NCBI GenBank assembly: GCA_004299145.1
Contig: SCQD01000305.1
Span: forward strand, 1-44,699
Direction: 5' to 3'
DNA length: 44,699 nucleotides
Origin: Methylococcaceae bacterium
Lineage (GTDB): Bacteria; Pseudomonadota; Gammaproteobacteria; Methylococcales; Methylococcaceae
The notes beneath the pieces were generated by a model. It saw nothing but the letters and a program-made list of their open reading frames with translations, searched no databases and was not told the DNA's origin. This document shows, piece by piece, positions 14,812 through 22,600 of this stretch (positions are counted from its first letter, which is position 1; every line of letters begins with the position of its first letter). The position numbers and the translations under genes are program-made.

Positions 14812-15633
14812 TCACATCCTGTGCAAAATCATTTCCAGCACGATTTTACTGCCGAAATAGGCCAGCATCAGTACGAAAAAACCACTGAGGGTCCAGCGCA
14901 TGGCGGTGCGTCCGCGCCATCCCCATGCGGCTCGCCCCCAGAGTAGCAGGGCAAACACCAGCCAGGCCAGGATGGATAGCACGGTTTTGTGCGCCAAGTG
15001 CTGGGCAAACAGGTTTTCCACGTAAGCCAGGCCGGTGAGCAGGGATAAGCTGAGCAATAAAAAGCCGGCGGAAATCAAGCGGAACAAGAAGGTTTCCATG
15101 GTTTCCAGCGGTGGCAAGGCGCCCAGCAGCGGCAGCGGGTGTTTTTTGCGCAAATGCCAGTCTTGCAGTGTGACCAGGATGGCTTGCACCGCCGCCAGAT
15201 TGAGTAGGCTGAATGCCAGCACCGACGCCAGTACGTGGAGCTGCATGGGCATGCTGGTGTTGTGCAGCAGGTGGGGCGGTTGTTGCAGGCTCAGTTTGAG
15301 TCCCAGCAGCAGGCCGGCCAGGGGGAAAAGAAAGACGCCCAATTTGTCGGCGGGGTGGCGAGCCGATACCAGCAGCACCAGGGCCACGATGAACAGCGCC
15401 GTCAAGGCGGCGACGTTGAGAAAGCCGAAGTCCACGCCCGCCGTGCCGAACAGCGCAGGCCATAGCGACGCCGCGTGCAGTGCGGCGGCAGCCCAGGGCA
15501 GGCGCATGACGGAGTCTGACCCTTGTTTGGTCATGGCGTCCTGGCGACGCCAGGCGCGGATCAATAAAACGGTGCAGGTGCCGTAAAGCGCAATGGCGCC
15601 GAATCCTGCGATGTGTGCTAGCGTCAAGATCAC
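14812..15633 (-). CDS. ypjD: Cytochrome c assembly-family inner-membrane protein YpjD
   Basis: A 273-residue polytopic membrane protein of the CcmC/CcsA superfamily (YpjD/CorE subgroup). About eight hydrophobic segments are seen (for example ALYGTCTVLLI, LTALFIVALVLLV, VLSILAWLVFALLLW). A conserved loop (SLQQPPHLLHNTSMPMQLHVL) contains the His residues expected to face the periplasm in this superfamily. Its precise role is not settled; proposals include haem handling and divalent cation export. The neighbour ffh is transcribed divergently with about 111 bases between the starts, as in many gammaproteobacteria, and this supports orthology. Confidence 0.85.
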   Translation of the reverse strand: MILTLAHIAGFGAIALYGTCTVLLIRAWRRQDAMTKQGSDSVMRLPWAAAALHAASLWPALFGTAGVDFGFLNVAALTALFIVALVLLVSARHPADKLGVFLFPLAGLLLGLKLSLQQPPHLLHNTSMPMQLHVLASVLAFSLLNLAAVQAILVTLQDWHLRKKHPLPLLGALPPLETMETFLFRLISAGFLLLSLSLLTGLAYVENLFAQHLAHKTVLSILAWLVFALLLWGRAAWGWRGRTAMRWTLSGFFVLMLAYFGSKIVLEMILHRM

Positions 15634-15744
15634 TGCCCTCCAGGCGCTAGTCTGGCATAATGTCGGGTCAAGATGAAGTAAAGCCCGCTTTGCGTTGAAA
15701 AATCAGGCGGGGCAAGATTATTGCGGCAGGGTTAAGGTTCCATA

Positions 15745-17109
15745 ATGTTTGACAATCTGACACAGCGTTTAAGCAGCACACTGAAGAACATTCGCGGTCA
15801 AGGCCGACTGAGCGAAGACAATATCCAGGAAAGTTTGCGGGAAATCCGCCAGTCCCTGCTGGAGGCCGACGTGGCCTTGCCGGTGGTGCGCCAGTTTATC
15901 GATCAGGTGAAGGCGCGGGCGCTGGGGACCGAGGTGCGCGAACACCTCAATCCGGGCCAGCAATTTGTCAAAATCGTCTACGACGAACTGCTGGGCGTGA
16001 TGGGTTCGGCCAATGAAAAGCTGAACCTGGCGACGCAGCCGCCGGCGGTCATCCTCATGGCCGGTTTGCAGGGGGCCGGTAAAACCACCACCGTGGCCAA
16101 GCTGGCGCGCTGGATGAAGGTCAATATGAAAAAGTCGGTGGCGGTGGTCAGCGCCGACGTCTACCGCCCGGCGGCCATCCAGCAGTTGCAGACTTTGGCG
16201 ACCGAACTGGGCGTGGAATACATCGCCAGCGATGCCTCGCAAAACCCGGTGGACATCGCCCGCGACGCGGTGGTGACGGCGAAAAAGCGGGTGCTGGACG
16301 TGCTCATCGTCGATACCGCCGGCCGCTTGCACGTGGATGAGGCCATGATGGAGGAAATCAAGCTCATCCACGCCGCCGTCAAGCCCATCGAAACGCTGTT
16401 CGTGGTGGACAGCATGACCGGTCAGGACGCCGCCAACACCGCCAAGGCATTCCATGATGCGCTGCCGCTGACCGGCGTGGTATTGACCAAGGCCGACGGC
16501 GATGCCAGGGGCGGTGCGGCGTTGTCCATACGCTACATCACCGGCAAGCCCATCAAGTTTATCGGCGTGGGTGAAAAAGCCGATGCGTTCGAATTGTTCC
16601 ATCCCGAGCGTATTGCCCAGCGCATTCTCGGCATGGGCGACATGCTCAGCCTTATCGAGGAAGCCGAACGCAAAATCGACAAGGAAAAAGCCGACAAGCT
16701 GTTCAAAAAACTGCAGAAAGGCAAGGATTTCGACTTGAGCGATTTTCGCGATCAGATGCTGCAACTGCAGAACATGGGCGGGATCGGCGCGTTGATGGAC
16801 AAAATGCCGGGCATGGGGGCTATTCCGCAGGAAGCGCGCGATAAAGTCGACGGCAAGGACATCAAGCGCCAAATCGCCCTCGTCAACTCCATGACGCCCA
16901 AAGAGCGCCGTTTTCCGGCGACCATCGACGCTTCCCGCAAGCGCCGCATTGCGCGTGGCGCCGGGCTGGACGTGCAGGACGTCAATCGTTTGCTCAAGCA
17001 GTTTTTGCAGATGCAAAAATTCATGAAAAAAATCGGCAAGGGCAATATCGCCAATCTGATGCGCGGTGTGAAAGGCGCTATTCGCGGCATGCCGGCGATG
17101 CGGCGGTGA
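15745..17109 (+). CDS. ffh: Signal recognition particle protein Ffh
   Basis: 454 residues, normal length for the SRP54 GTPase that binds 4.5S RNA and signal sequences and delivers ribosomes to FtsY. It has the N domain (1-90), the G domain with P-loop GLQGAGKTTT (107-116), VDTAGR near 190, TKADGDARGG near 250, and the methionine-rich M domain from about 300 (QMLQLQNMGGIGALMDKMPGM, FLQMQKFMKKI). An AAGG sits about eight bases before the ATG. A weak promoter-like pair, TTGAAA (15695-15700) and GATTAT (15716-15721), lies upstream with a 15-base spacer, so it is only a suggestion. It heads the translation block that continues with rpsP. Confidence 0.97.
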   Translation: MFDNLTQRLSSTLKNIRGQGRLSEDNIQESLREIRQSLLEADVALPVVRQFIDQVKARALGTEVREHLNPGQQFVKIVYDELLGVMGSANEKLNLATQPPAVILMAGLQGAGKTTTVAKLARWMKVNMKKSVAVVSADVYRPAAIQQLQTLATELGVEYIASDASQNPVDIARDAVVTAKKRVLDVLIVDTAGRLHVDEAMMEEIKLIHAAVKPIETLFVVDSMTGQDAANTAKAFHDALPLTGVVLTKADGDARGGAALSIRYITGKPIKFIGVGEKADAFELFHPERIAQRILGMGDMLSLIEEAERKIDKEKADKLFKKLQKGKDFDLSDFRDQMLQLQNMGGIGALMDKMPGMGAIPQEARDKVDGKDIKRQIALVNSMTPKERRFPATIDASRKRRIARGAGLDVQDVNRLLKQFLQMQKFMKKIGKGNIANLMRGVKGAIRGMPAMRR

Positions 17110-17174
17110 TGGCGGCGGGAGCGGCTTTGGCGCGATAAGGAACGCAGGGCGTGGGAGCGATAAAAAATTGCCCC

Positions 17175-17202
17175 TTCACAAGCTGCGCTGTTTCCGTATA
17201 AT
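17175..17202 (+). promoter_or_regulatory. Sigma-70-type promoter for rpsP-rimM-trmD-rplS
   Basis: TTCACA (17175-17180) and a perfect TATAAT (17197-17202) are separated by 16 bases. The -10 box lies 41 bases before the rpsP ATG. This is the best sigma-70 match in the window and suits a strongly expressed ribosomal operon. Confidence 0.75.
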
Positions 17203-17243
17203 GGTCAGATTAACCACATTGCTTATTCACGGGAAATAACGGC

Positions 17244-17495
17244 ATGGTAACAATTCGTCTGTCTCGCGGCGGCGCAAAAAAACGCCCTTTCTATCACGTG
17301 GTTGTCACTGACAGCCGCAATAAGCGCGATGGCCGCTACATTGAGCGCCTGGGTTTTTTCAACCCGATCGCCAGCGGCAAGGAAACGCGCTTGCAGTTGA
17401 ACAGCGAGCGCGTCAGCTACTGGGTTGCCAATGGTGCCCAGACCAGTGACCGCGTGGTTGCGCTGATCAAAGAAGCAGCAAAAAAAGCAGCCTGA
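17244..17495 (+). CDS. rpsP: 30S ribosomal protein bS16
   Basis: 83 residues, the usual length of bS16. It starts with the signature [20 protein letters not shown], followed by the conserved [19 protein letters not shown]. It binds 16S rRNA and helps 30S assembly. It is first in the rpsP-rimM-trmD-rplS operon: a good promoter lies just upstream and the next gene starts 11 bases after its stop. Confidence 0.98.
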   Translation: MVTIRLSRGGAKKRPFYHVVVTDSRNKRDGRYIERLGFFNPIASGKETRLQLNSERVSYWVANGAQTSDRVVALIKEAAKKAA

Positions 17496-17506
17496 AACCC
17501 GTTTCC

Positions 17507-18028
17507 GTGGCCGATTTGCCGGTGGCGGAGCGTTGGGTCGTCCTGGGTCGCGTCACCGGTGCTTATGGTGTGCGCGGCTGGGTCAAGGTGCGCTCGTATA
17601 CCCAGCCTGCGGACAATATCCTGCGCTACACCCCCTGGTGGATAGCTCAGCAGGGTGGACAGAAGGAATACCCGGTTGTGTCGGGCAGGGTGCAGGGTGG
17701 CTTTGTCGTCGCCCAACTGGCCGGACTCGACGTCAGGGAAGCCGCCATGGCTTTGGCCGGTTCGGCAATCTCGGCACCCCGCAGCCTTCTGCCGCCGCTC
17801 CCCGCTGGTGAGTATTACTGGAGCGATCTGATCGGCCTCAAGGTCGTCAATCAGGAGGGCGTCGATTTCGGTACAGTCACGCGCCTGTTTGAAACCGGCG
17901 CCAACGACGTGCTGGTGGTCGACGACGGCGAGACGGAGCGTTTTATTCCCTACGTCTTCGGCATGTACGTGTCGGCGGTGGATTTGGAGGCCGGCTTGAT
18001 GCGCGTGGATTGGGATGCCGATTTTTAA
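17507..18028 (+). CDS. rimM: Ribosome maturation factor RimM
   Basis: 173 residues. The N-terminal RimM beta-barrel has [21 protein letters not shown], and the C-terminal PRC-barrel has [16 protein letters not shown] and ends with the typical FIPYVF...VDWDADF. RimM binds uS19 and aids maturation of the 30S head. The start is a GTG at 17507, 11 bases after rpsP. No other in-frame start codon would keep the conserved N-terminus. The order with trmD is standard. Confidence 0.96.
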   Translation: MADLPVAERWVVLGRVTGAYGVRGWVKVRSYTQPADNILRYTPWWIAQQGGQKEYPVVSGRVQGGFVVAQLAGLDVREAAMALAGSAISAPRSLLPPLPAGEYYWSDLIGLKVVNQEGVDFGTVTRLFETGANDVLVVDDGETERFIPYVFGMYVSAVDLEAGLMRVDWDADF

Positions 18029-18048
18029 GCCACGGTGCGGGTAAGCCC

Positions 18049-18783
18049 ATGCGCTTCGACGTCATCACCCTGTTTCCCGAGATGATAGAGCAAAGCACCC
18101 GGTTCGGCGTGGTCGGACGGGCGCTGGAGAACGGCAAGTTGGCCGTGGTTACCTGGAATCCGCGCGATTACACGCACGACGTGCATCGCAGCGTGGACGA
18201 CCGGCCTTACGGCGGCGGTCCCGGCATGGTGATGAAAGTGCAGCCGTTGCGTGACGCCATTCGCGCTGCTAAAGCTGCGGCGCCGGGTGCCGGAACGGTG
18301 TATCTGAGTCCCCAGGGGCATTCGTTCAACCAGGATGCCGCTACGGCATTCGCCGGGCTGCCGGGGTTGATTTTGGTGGCCGGCCGTTATGAGGGCGTGG
18401 ACGAGCGCTTGATCGAAGCAGAAATCGACGAGGAATGGTCCATCGGCGATTACGTGCTCAGCGGTGGTGAACTGGCGGCATTGGTGATGATAGACGCGGT
18501 GGCGCGGTTGTTGCCGGGGGTGTTGGGCGACGCCGAATCGGCGCAGCAGGACTCCTACATGGACGGCCTGCTGGACTGTCCGCACTACACCCGGCCGGTC
18601 GATATCGAAGGCCGGCGCGTGCCGGACGTGCTGCAAAGCGGCAATCACGCTGCGATAAACCGCTGGCGCTTGAAGCAAGCGCTGGGACGTACCTGGCAAA
18701 GGCGGCCCGACTTGCTGGTGGAGCGGGAGCTGAACGCAGAACAACTGCGTTTGCTGGAAGAATACAAACACGAAATGATTTAG
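18049..18783 (+). CDS. trmD: tRNA (guanine-N1-)-methyltransferase TrmD
   Basis: 244 residues. It methylates G37 of tRNAs with SAM, preventing frameshifts. The SPOUT trefoil-knot segments are clear: [25 protein letters not shown] and [16 protein letters not shown], plus the C-terminal [22 protein letters not shown]. The frame is open further upstream from a TTG, but the ATG at 18049 gives the family N-terminus [12 protein letters not shown] and lies 20 bases after the rimM stop. Confidence 0.97.
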   Translation: MRFDVITLFPEMIEQSTRFGVVGRALENGKLAVVTWNPRDYTHDVHRSVDDRPYGGGPGMVMKVQPLRDAIRAAKAAAPGAGTVYLSPQGHSFNQDAATAFAGLPGLILVAGRYEGVDERLIEAEIDEEWSIGDYVLSGGELAALVMIDAVARLLPGVLGDAESAQQDSYMDGLLDCPHYTRPVDIEGRRVPDVLQSGNHAAINRWRLKQALGRTWQRRPDLLVERELNAEQLRLLEEYKHEMI

Positions 18784-18810
18784 ACGGAAACGTAACTGAG
18801 GCAGAGACAT

Positions 18811-19152
18811 ATGAACATCATTCAGCAGCTTGAATCGGAAATGATGAAAACGGACGTGCCCCAATTCGCCCCCGGCGATACGGTGGTGGTTCAGGTGAAG
18901 GTGAAAGAAGGCAACCGTGAGCGCTTGCAGGCGTTCGAGGGCACCGTCATCGCCATACGCAATCGCGGCTTGAACTCCGCGTTCACCGTGCGCAAAATTT
19001 CCCATGGCGAAGGGGTGGAACGCGTATTTCAGACCCACAGCCCGGCGATCCAGGACATCCAGGTCAAGCGCCGTGGCGCCGTGCGCCGCGCCAAGCTCTA
19101 CTACCTGCGCGATCGTGCCGGCAAAAAAGCGCGCATCAAGGAAAAGCTCTAA
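18811..19152 (+). CDS. rplS: 50S ribosomal protein bL19
   Basis: 113 residues, normal length. It has the N-terminus [19 protein letters not shown], the [19 protein letters not shown] core and [27 protein letters not shown] at the end. It sits at the 30S-50S interface. It is last in the operon, 27 bases after trmD, with GAGGCAG as ribosome-binding site. A strong terminator follows 75 bases later. Confidence 0.98.
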   Translation: MNIIQQLESEMMKTDVPQFAPGDTVVVQVKVKEGNRERLQAFEGTVIAIRNRGLNSAFTVRKISHGEGVERVFQTHSPAIQDIQVKRRGAVRRAKLYYLRDRAGKKARIKEKL

Positions 19153-19227
19153 CTACCCGGCATCCCTCCTGGCAGTACGCCAAGGCGTAAAGCGGGAGTT
19201 GTGGCGGTCTGCATGATCACTGCTGTT

Positions 19228-19264
19228 AAAGCCAACGAGCGGCAACCCGCTACGTTGGCTTTTC
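19228..19264 (+). terminator. Intrinsic terminator after rplS
   Basis: AAAGCCAACG (19228-19237) pairs with CGTTGGCTTT (19253-19262), with an inner AGCGG/CCGCT stem and CAAC loop, and runs into a T-rich tail. It ends the ribosomal operon. The ogt coding sequence begins at once afterwards, so ogt needs readthrough or a promoter inside this short region. Confidence 0.85.
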
Positions 19265-19274
19265 TGTGTCCGCC

Positions 19275-19907
19275 ATGCGCCTGAACTGGTTGGAAGCCCG
19301 AGGGGAGCTGGTTTGCGCCGTCATCGATACGCCGATCGGCAGGCTGTCTTTAAGCGCCCGGGGAGAGGCGCTGGTTTCCATCGATTTTGTGGACGACGCT
19401 CCGCTCGATTTCCCGGCTGACGCGGCCGCGTTGCCGTCGCCGCTCGCGCAAGCGGGCACGGCGTTGCTGGATTACTTTCAAAAAGCCTTAGTTATTCCGC
19501 GAGAACGCGGCGGCTTTCAAGAAGCCTTAGTTTTTCCGCGAGGACGCGGCGGCTTTCAAACCGGCGCGACATGGAACGTGCCGCTCAATCCGGTGGGCAC
19601 CGATTTCCAGCGCCGCGTCTGGCAGCGTTTGGCGGATATTCCTTTAGGAACGGTTGTCAGCTACGGGCAATTGGCGCGCGAAATGGGCAGCGGCGCGCGC
19701 GCCATCGCCGGGGCTTGCCGCGCCAATCCCTATCCGCTGGTGATTCCGTGCCATCGCGTGGTGGCCGCGCATGGCCTGGGAGGCTATTGTGGCGCCACGG
19801 ATGGCGGCTGGCTGGACATTAAGCGTTGGTTGCTGGCCCACGAGCAGGCATGCCATTGGGAGAGGGAGCCCGAAAGCCCGGAAACTAACGATCATGGCCT
19901 GCAGTGA
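19275..19907 (+). CDS. ogt: Methylated-DNA-protein cysteine methyltransferase carrying a 26-residue repeat insertion
   Basis: 210 residues from the ATG at 19275 (a GTG three codons upstream is possible). It removes alkyl groups from O6-alkylguanine to its own cysteine. The active-site motif PCHRVV has Cys159, with the helix-turn-helix region VVSYGQLAREMG and the RAIAGACRANP segment before it. The family is usually about 160-175 residues. The excess is largely residues 71-96, two tandem copies of a 13-residue peptide (ALVIPRERGGFQ-like) encoded by two family-B repeats. The insertion lies between the N-terminal domain and the DNA-binding domain, where a linker exists, so function may survive. 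The reading frame is intact. Confidence 0.93.
   Translation: MRLNWLEARGELVCAVIDTPIGRLSLSARGEALVSIDFVDDAPLDFPADAAALPSPLAQAGTALLDYFQKALVIPRERGGFQEALVFPRGRGGFQTGATWNVPLNPVGTDFQRRVWQRLADIPLGTVVSYGQLAREMGSGARAIAGACRANPYPLVIPCHRVVAAHGLGGYCGATDGGWLDIKRWLLAHEQACHWEREPESPETNDHGLQ
19485..19560. repeat. Tandem family-B repeats inside ogt
   Basis: Two units with a 39-base period (19485-19523 and 19524-19560) begin GCCTTAGTT and end GCGGCGGCTTTCAA. The period is exactly 13 codons, so the frame is kept. The unit matches the B copies at 2188, 9402, 14760, 23911, 25342 and 44628. Confidence 0.9.
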
Positions 19908-19935
19908 TGCTCAATGCTTGCGACGGCGCGCGCCC

Positions 19936-20874
19936 ATGATCGTTATGCCTGAGAGCCAGAATCAAAAAGCGCTGAACCTCATTCGCCTGTTCCTGGACAA
20001 TCTGTGGGCGGAATACGGCTTGAGCGAGAATACCGCTTCCGCTTACGGTAGCGATTTGCGCCTGTTTGCCCAATGGCTGGAGCAGAGGGAACTGAAGGAG
20101 AAGGACGTGCGGCGGTTTCTCTGGAATGCGCTCGACGCGGACATCAGGGTATACCTCGGATATCGCTATAAAAACAACATCAGCAGCCGCTCCTCGGCCC
20201 GCCTGATGTCCTGTTTGCGCAAGTTCTACGGCTATTTGTTGCGCGAGCGCCTGATCGACAACGACCCTACCATCCTGGTCGAAATGCCGTGGACCACCCG
20301 CGCCTTGCCGGCCAGCTTAAGCGAGCAGGACGTGGAAAAACTGCTGGCGGCGCCCGGAGCGGAAGACATGCACGGGCAGCGCGACAAGACCATGCTGGAA
20401 CTGTTGTACGCCACAGGTTTGCGGGTATCGGAACTGGTGAGCTTACAGCTGTCCCAGATCAATTTCCGCGCCGGCGTGCTGGTGGTATGCGGCAAGGGCG
20501 ACAAGGAGCGCATGATACCCATCGGCGAAGAAGCCCTGCATTGGCTGGAAAAATATCTGCCCGGCGCGCGGCGCGAAACCCTGGCCGGCCGCGACAGTGA
20601 CTACGTTTTTGTCACGGCGCGCGAAGGGCCGATGACCCGGCAGGCGTTTTGGCATATCATAAAAATCTATGCGGACCGCGCCGGCATCGGGAAACATCTC
20701 TCGCCCCATACGCTGCGGCACGCATTCGCCACGCACCTGCTGAATCACGGCGCCGACCTGCGCGCCGTGCAATTGCTGCTGGGGCACAGCGACCTTTCCA
20801 CCACTCAGATCTATACCCATATCGCCAAGATAAGGCTGAAAAACCTGCATCAGCAATTCCACCCGCGTGGCTAA
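19936..20874 (+). CDS. xerD: Tyrosine recombinase XerD
   Basis: 312 residues from ATG 19936; a second ATG at 19945 gives 309 and fits the E. coli length (298) equally well. XerD with XerC resolves chromosome dimers at dif under FtsK control. The N-terminal core-binding domain (LFLDNLWAEYGLSENTASAY) and the catalytic domain are complete: Arg163 (ATGLRVSELV), Lys187, His258-x2-Arg261 (SPHTLRHAFATHLL), His284 (LGHSDLSTTQIY) and nucleophile Tyr293. The longer open frame overlapping ogt lacks family similarity. It is a housekeeping gene, not a phage or integron integrase, as its position between ogt and lpxA shows. Confidence 0.95.
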   Translation: MIVMPESQNQKALNLIRLFLDNLWAEYGLSENTASAYGSDLRLFAQWLEQRELKEKDVRRFLWNALDADIRVYLGYRYKNNISSRSSARLMSCLRKFYGYLLRERLIDNDPTILVEMPWTTRALPASLSEQDVEKLLAAPGAEDMHGQRDKTMLELLYATGLRVSELVSLQLSQINFRAGVLVVCGKGDKERMIPIGEEALHWLEKYLPGARRETLAGRDSDYVFVTAREGPMTRQAFWHIIKIYADRAGIGKHLSPHTLRHAFATHLLNHGADLRAVQLLLGHSDLSTTQIYTHIAKIRLKNLHQQFHPRG

Positions 20875-20891
20875 ATCAAGGACTCTCAACG

Positions 20892-21668
20892 ATGAACATC
20901 CATCCCACCGCCCAAATCGCCGCTACCGCCAAACTTGGCGGCAACGTCAGCGTAGGACCCTACGCCATCATCGAAGATGACGTGGAAATCGGCGATTTCA
21001 GTCAAATCGACGGTCACGCCGTGGTACGCCGCTACGTCAAAATGGGCCAGCATAATTGGGTACACCCGCACGCTGTGCTGGGCGGTTTGCCGCAAGACCT
21101 GACTTTCGAAAGAGACAGCGTCACCTGGCTGGAAATCGGCGATGGCAATGTGTTCCGTGAAGGCGTCACCGTGAGCCGCGCCAGCCAGACGGTCACGCGC
21201 ATCGGTTCCCACTGCTATTTGATGAACAACAGCCACGTGGCCCACGATTGCCGATTGGGCGATTTCAACATTCTGGCCGCCAACGTGGCGCTGGGGGGAC
21301 ACGTCGTCGTCGGCAACCGGGTGTTTTTTGGCGGAGCTTCCGTGGTGCATCAATTCTGCCGGATCGGCTCTTTCGCCATGATTCGCGGCATGGCCGGTGT
21401 CAATAAAGACGTGTTGCCTTATAGCCTGGTGGGCGGCGCGCCCATCAAGCACTATCGGTTGAACTCGGTCGGCCTGCACCGCAACGGCATCGAGGGTGAT
21501 GCCTATCTGGCCTTATCCAGTGCCTATCGCAGCCTGCGTTTACGGGAATCCATCGATGAATTGCCAGATACCGAGGAGTTGGCCTATTTGCGCGCTTGGC
21601 TGGCGGAGCCCAGCAAGCGCGGCCTGGCGGGCTTCGTGGCGTTAAGCGTCAAGACGGACGATGAATAA
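20892..21668 (+). CDS. lpxA: UDP-N-acetylglucosamine O-acyltransferase LpxA (or GlcNAc3N-selective form)
   Basis: 258 residues, slightly shorter than E. coli LpxA (262). The left-handed beta-helix hexapeptide repeats run through the first ~190 residues. The catalytic His corresponds to His118 in NNSHVAHDC, followed by VVHQFCRIGSFAMIRGMAGVNKDV, then a helical C-terminal domain. It transfers a 3-hydroxyacyl chain from ACP to the 3-position of UDP-GlcNAc, the first step of lipid A synthesis. It overlaps the next gene, a GnnA-like dehydrogenase, by 8 bases. In Acidithiobacillus ferrooxidans the LpxA encoded beside gnnA/gnnB prefers the 3-amino sugar nucleotide, so the substrate here is open. Confidence 0.92.
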   Translation: MNIHPTAQIAATAKLGGNVSVGPYAIIEDDVEIGDFSQIDGHAVVRRYVKMGQHNWVHPHAVLGGLPQDLTFERDSVTWLEIGDGNVFREGVTVSRASQTVTRIGSHCYLMNNSHVAHDCRLGDFNILAANVALGGHVVVGNRVFFGGASVVHQFCRIGSFAMIRGMAGVNKDVLPYSLVGGAPIKHYRLNSVGLHRNGIEGDAYLALSSAYRSLRLRESIDELPDTEELAYLRAWLAEPSKRGLAGFVALSVKTDDE

Positions 21669-22599
21669 ACCTCTGCAATGCGCCGTGATCGGCGTGGGTT
21701 ATCTGGGCAAATTTCACGCGGAAAAATACGCCGCCTTGCCTGATTGCCGATTGGCGGCGGTAGTGGACAGCCACCGGGACAGCGCGCTGAGCGTGGCGTC
21801 TCGCCATCCGGGCTGTGAGGCTTACACCGATTACCGGGAATTATTGGGCAAGGTGGACGCGGTCAGCATCGTGGTGCCGACCCGCATGCACCATGCGGTG
21901 GCCAGGGATTTTTTGCGGGCAGGCAGCCACGTGCTGGTGGAAAAGCCCATGACGGTGACGGTGGAAGAAGCCGATGAGCTGATTCAGCTTGCCAAGGCGC
22001 AAAACCGATTGCTCATGGTGGGGCACCTGGAACGCTTCAACCCCGCCGTGCTCAACCTGGATTTGACCCACCATCGTCCTTTGTTCATCGAATCGCACCG
22101 TTTGGCGCCGTTCAAGCCTCGCGCCACCGACGTGTCGGTGGTGCTGGATTTGATGATCCACGACATCGACATCATCCTGGACATCGTCGATTCGGAGGTC
22201 AAACACATCGAAGCCAACGGCGTCAAAGTGCTGAGCAACGACATCGACATCGCCAATGCCCGCCTCACTTTTCAAAGCGGCTGCGTCGCCAACGTCACCG
22301 CCAGCCGCATCAGCACCAAGGTAGAGCGCAAAATGCGCTTGTTTCTACCCAATGCCTACGTTTCCGTGGACTTTCAAAGCCGCGTGCTCAGCCGCCACTA
22401 TAAGGGCGAGAGAGAAATGTTCCCAGGCGTGCCGGAAATCGTCACCGAAGATTCGGTGTATGAAAACGGCGATGCGCTCATGGAAGAAATCCGTCATTTC
22501 GTCGCGTGCATCCAGACCGGCCGACAGCCTTTGGTGCCGGGTGAAGCAGGGCGCAGGGCGCTGGCGACCGCGATAGAAATCGGCCGGTTGCTGGGGTGA
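21661..22599 (+). CDS. gnnA: Gfo/Idh/MocA-family dehydrogenase, GnnA-like
   Basis: 312 residues. The Rossmann motif GVGYLG (11-16) and the sugar-dehydrogenase signature EKPMTV with catalytic Lys95 are present, as are GHLERFNPA and LDLMIHDIDI in the substrate domain. Its place between lpxA and lpxB, overlapping lpxA by 8 bases and ending one base before the lpxB ATG, is that of GnnA in Acidithiobacillus. GnnA oxidises the 3-OH of UDP-GlcNAc so that the aminotransferase GnnB can make UDP-GlcNAc3N. No gnnB is present here. I infer a lipid A precursor role; the gene symbol rests mostly on position and family, not on a distinctive residue. Confidence 0.75.
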   Translation: MNKPLQCAVIGVGYLGKFHAEKYAALPDCRLAAVVDSHRDSALSVASRHPGCEAYTDYRELLGKVDAVSIVVPTRMHHAVARDFLRAGSHVLVEKPMTVTVEEADELIQLAKAQNRLLMVGHLERFNPAVLNLDLTHHRPLFIESHRLAPFKPRATDVSVVLDLMIHDIDIILDIVDSEVKHIEANGVKVLSNDIDIANARLTFQSGCVANVTASRISTKVERKMRLFLPNAYVSVDFQSRVLSRHYKGEREMFPGVPEIVTEDSVYENGDALMEEIRHFVACIQTGRQPLVPGEAGRRALATAIEIGRLLG

Positions 22600-22600
22600 T

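Noticed and set aside
15769-17016. Long open frame opposite ffh (415 codons)
   Set aside because: The sense strand is an unmistakable Ffh; the antisense product has no recognisable features.
19771-19935. Longer N-terminus of XerD overlapping ogt
   Set aside because: The extra 55 residues do not resemble any XerD and lie in another frame of the conserved ogt coding sequence.
19936-20874. Phage or integron integrase marking a genomic island
   Set aside because: Sequence and context (rplS-ogt-xerD-lpxA) identify housekeeping XerD; no attachment-site duplication or tRNA is nearby.
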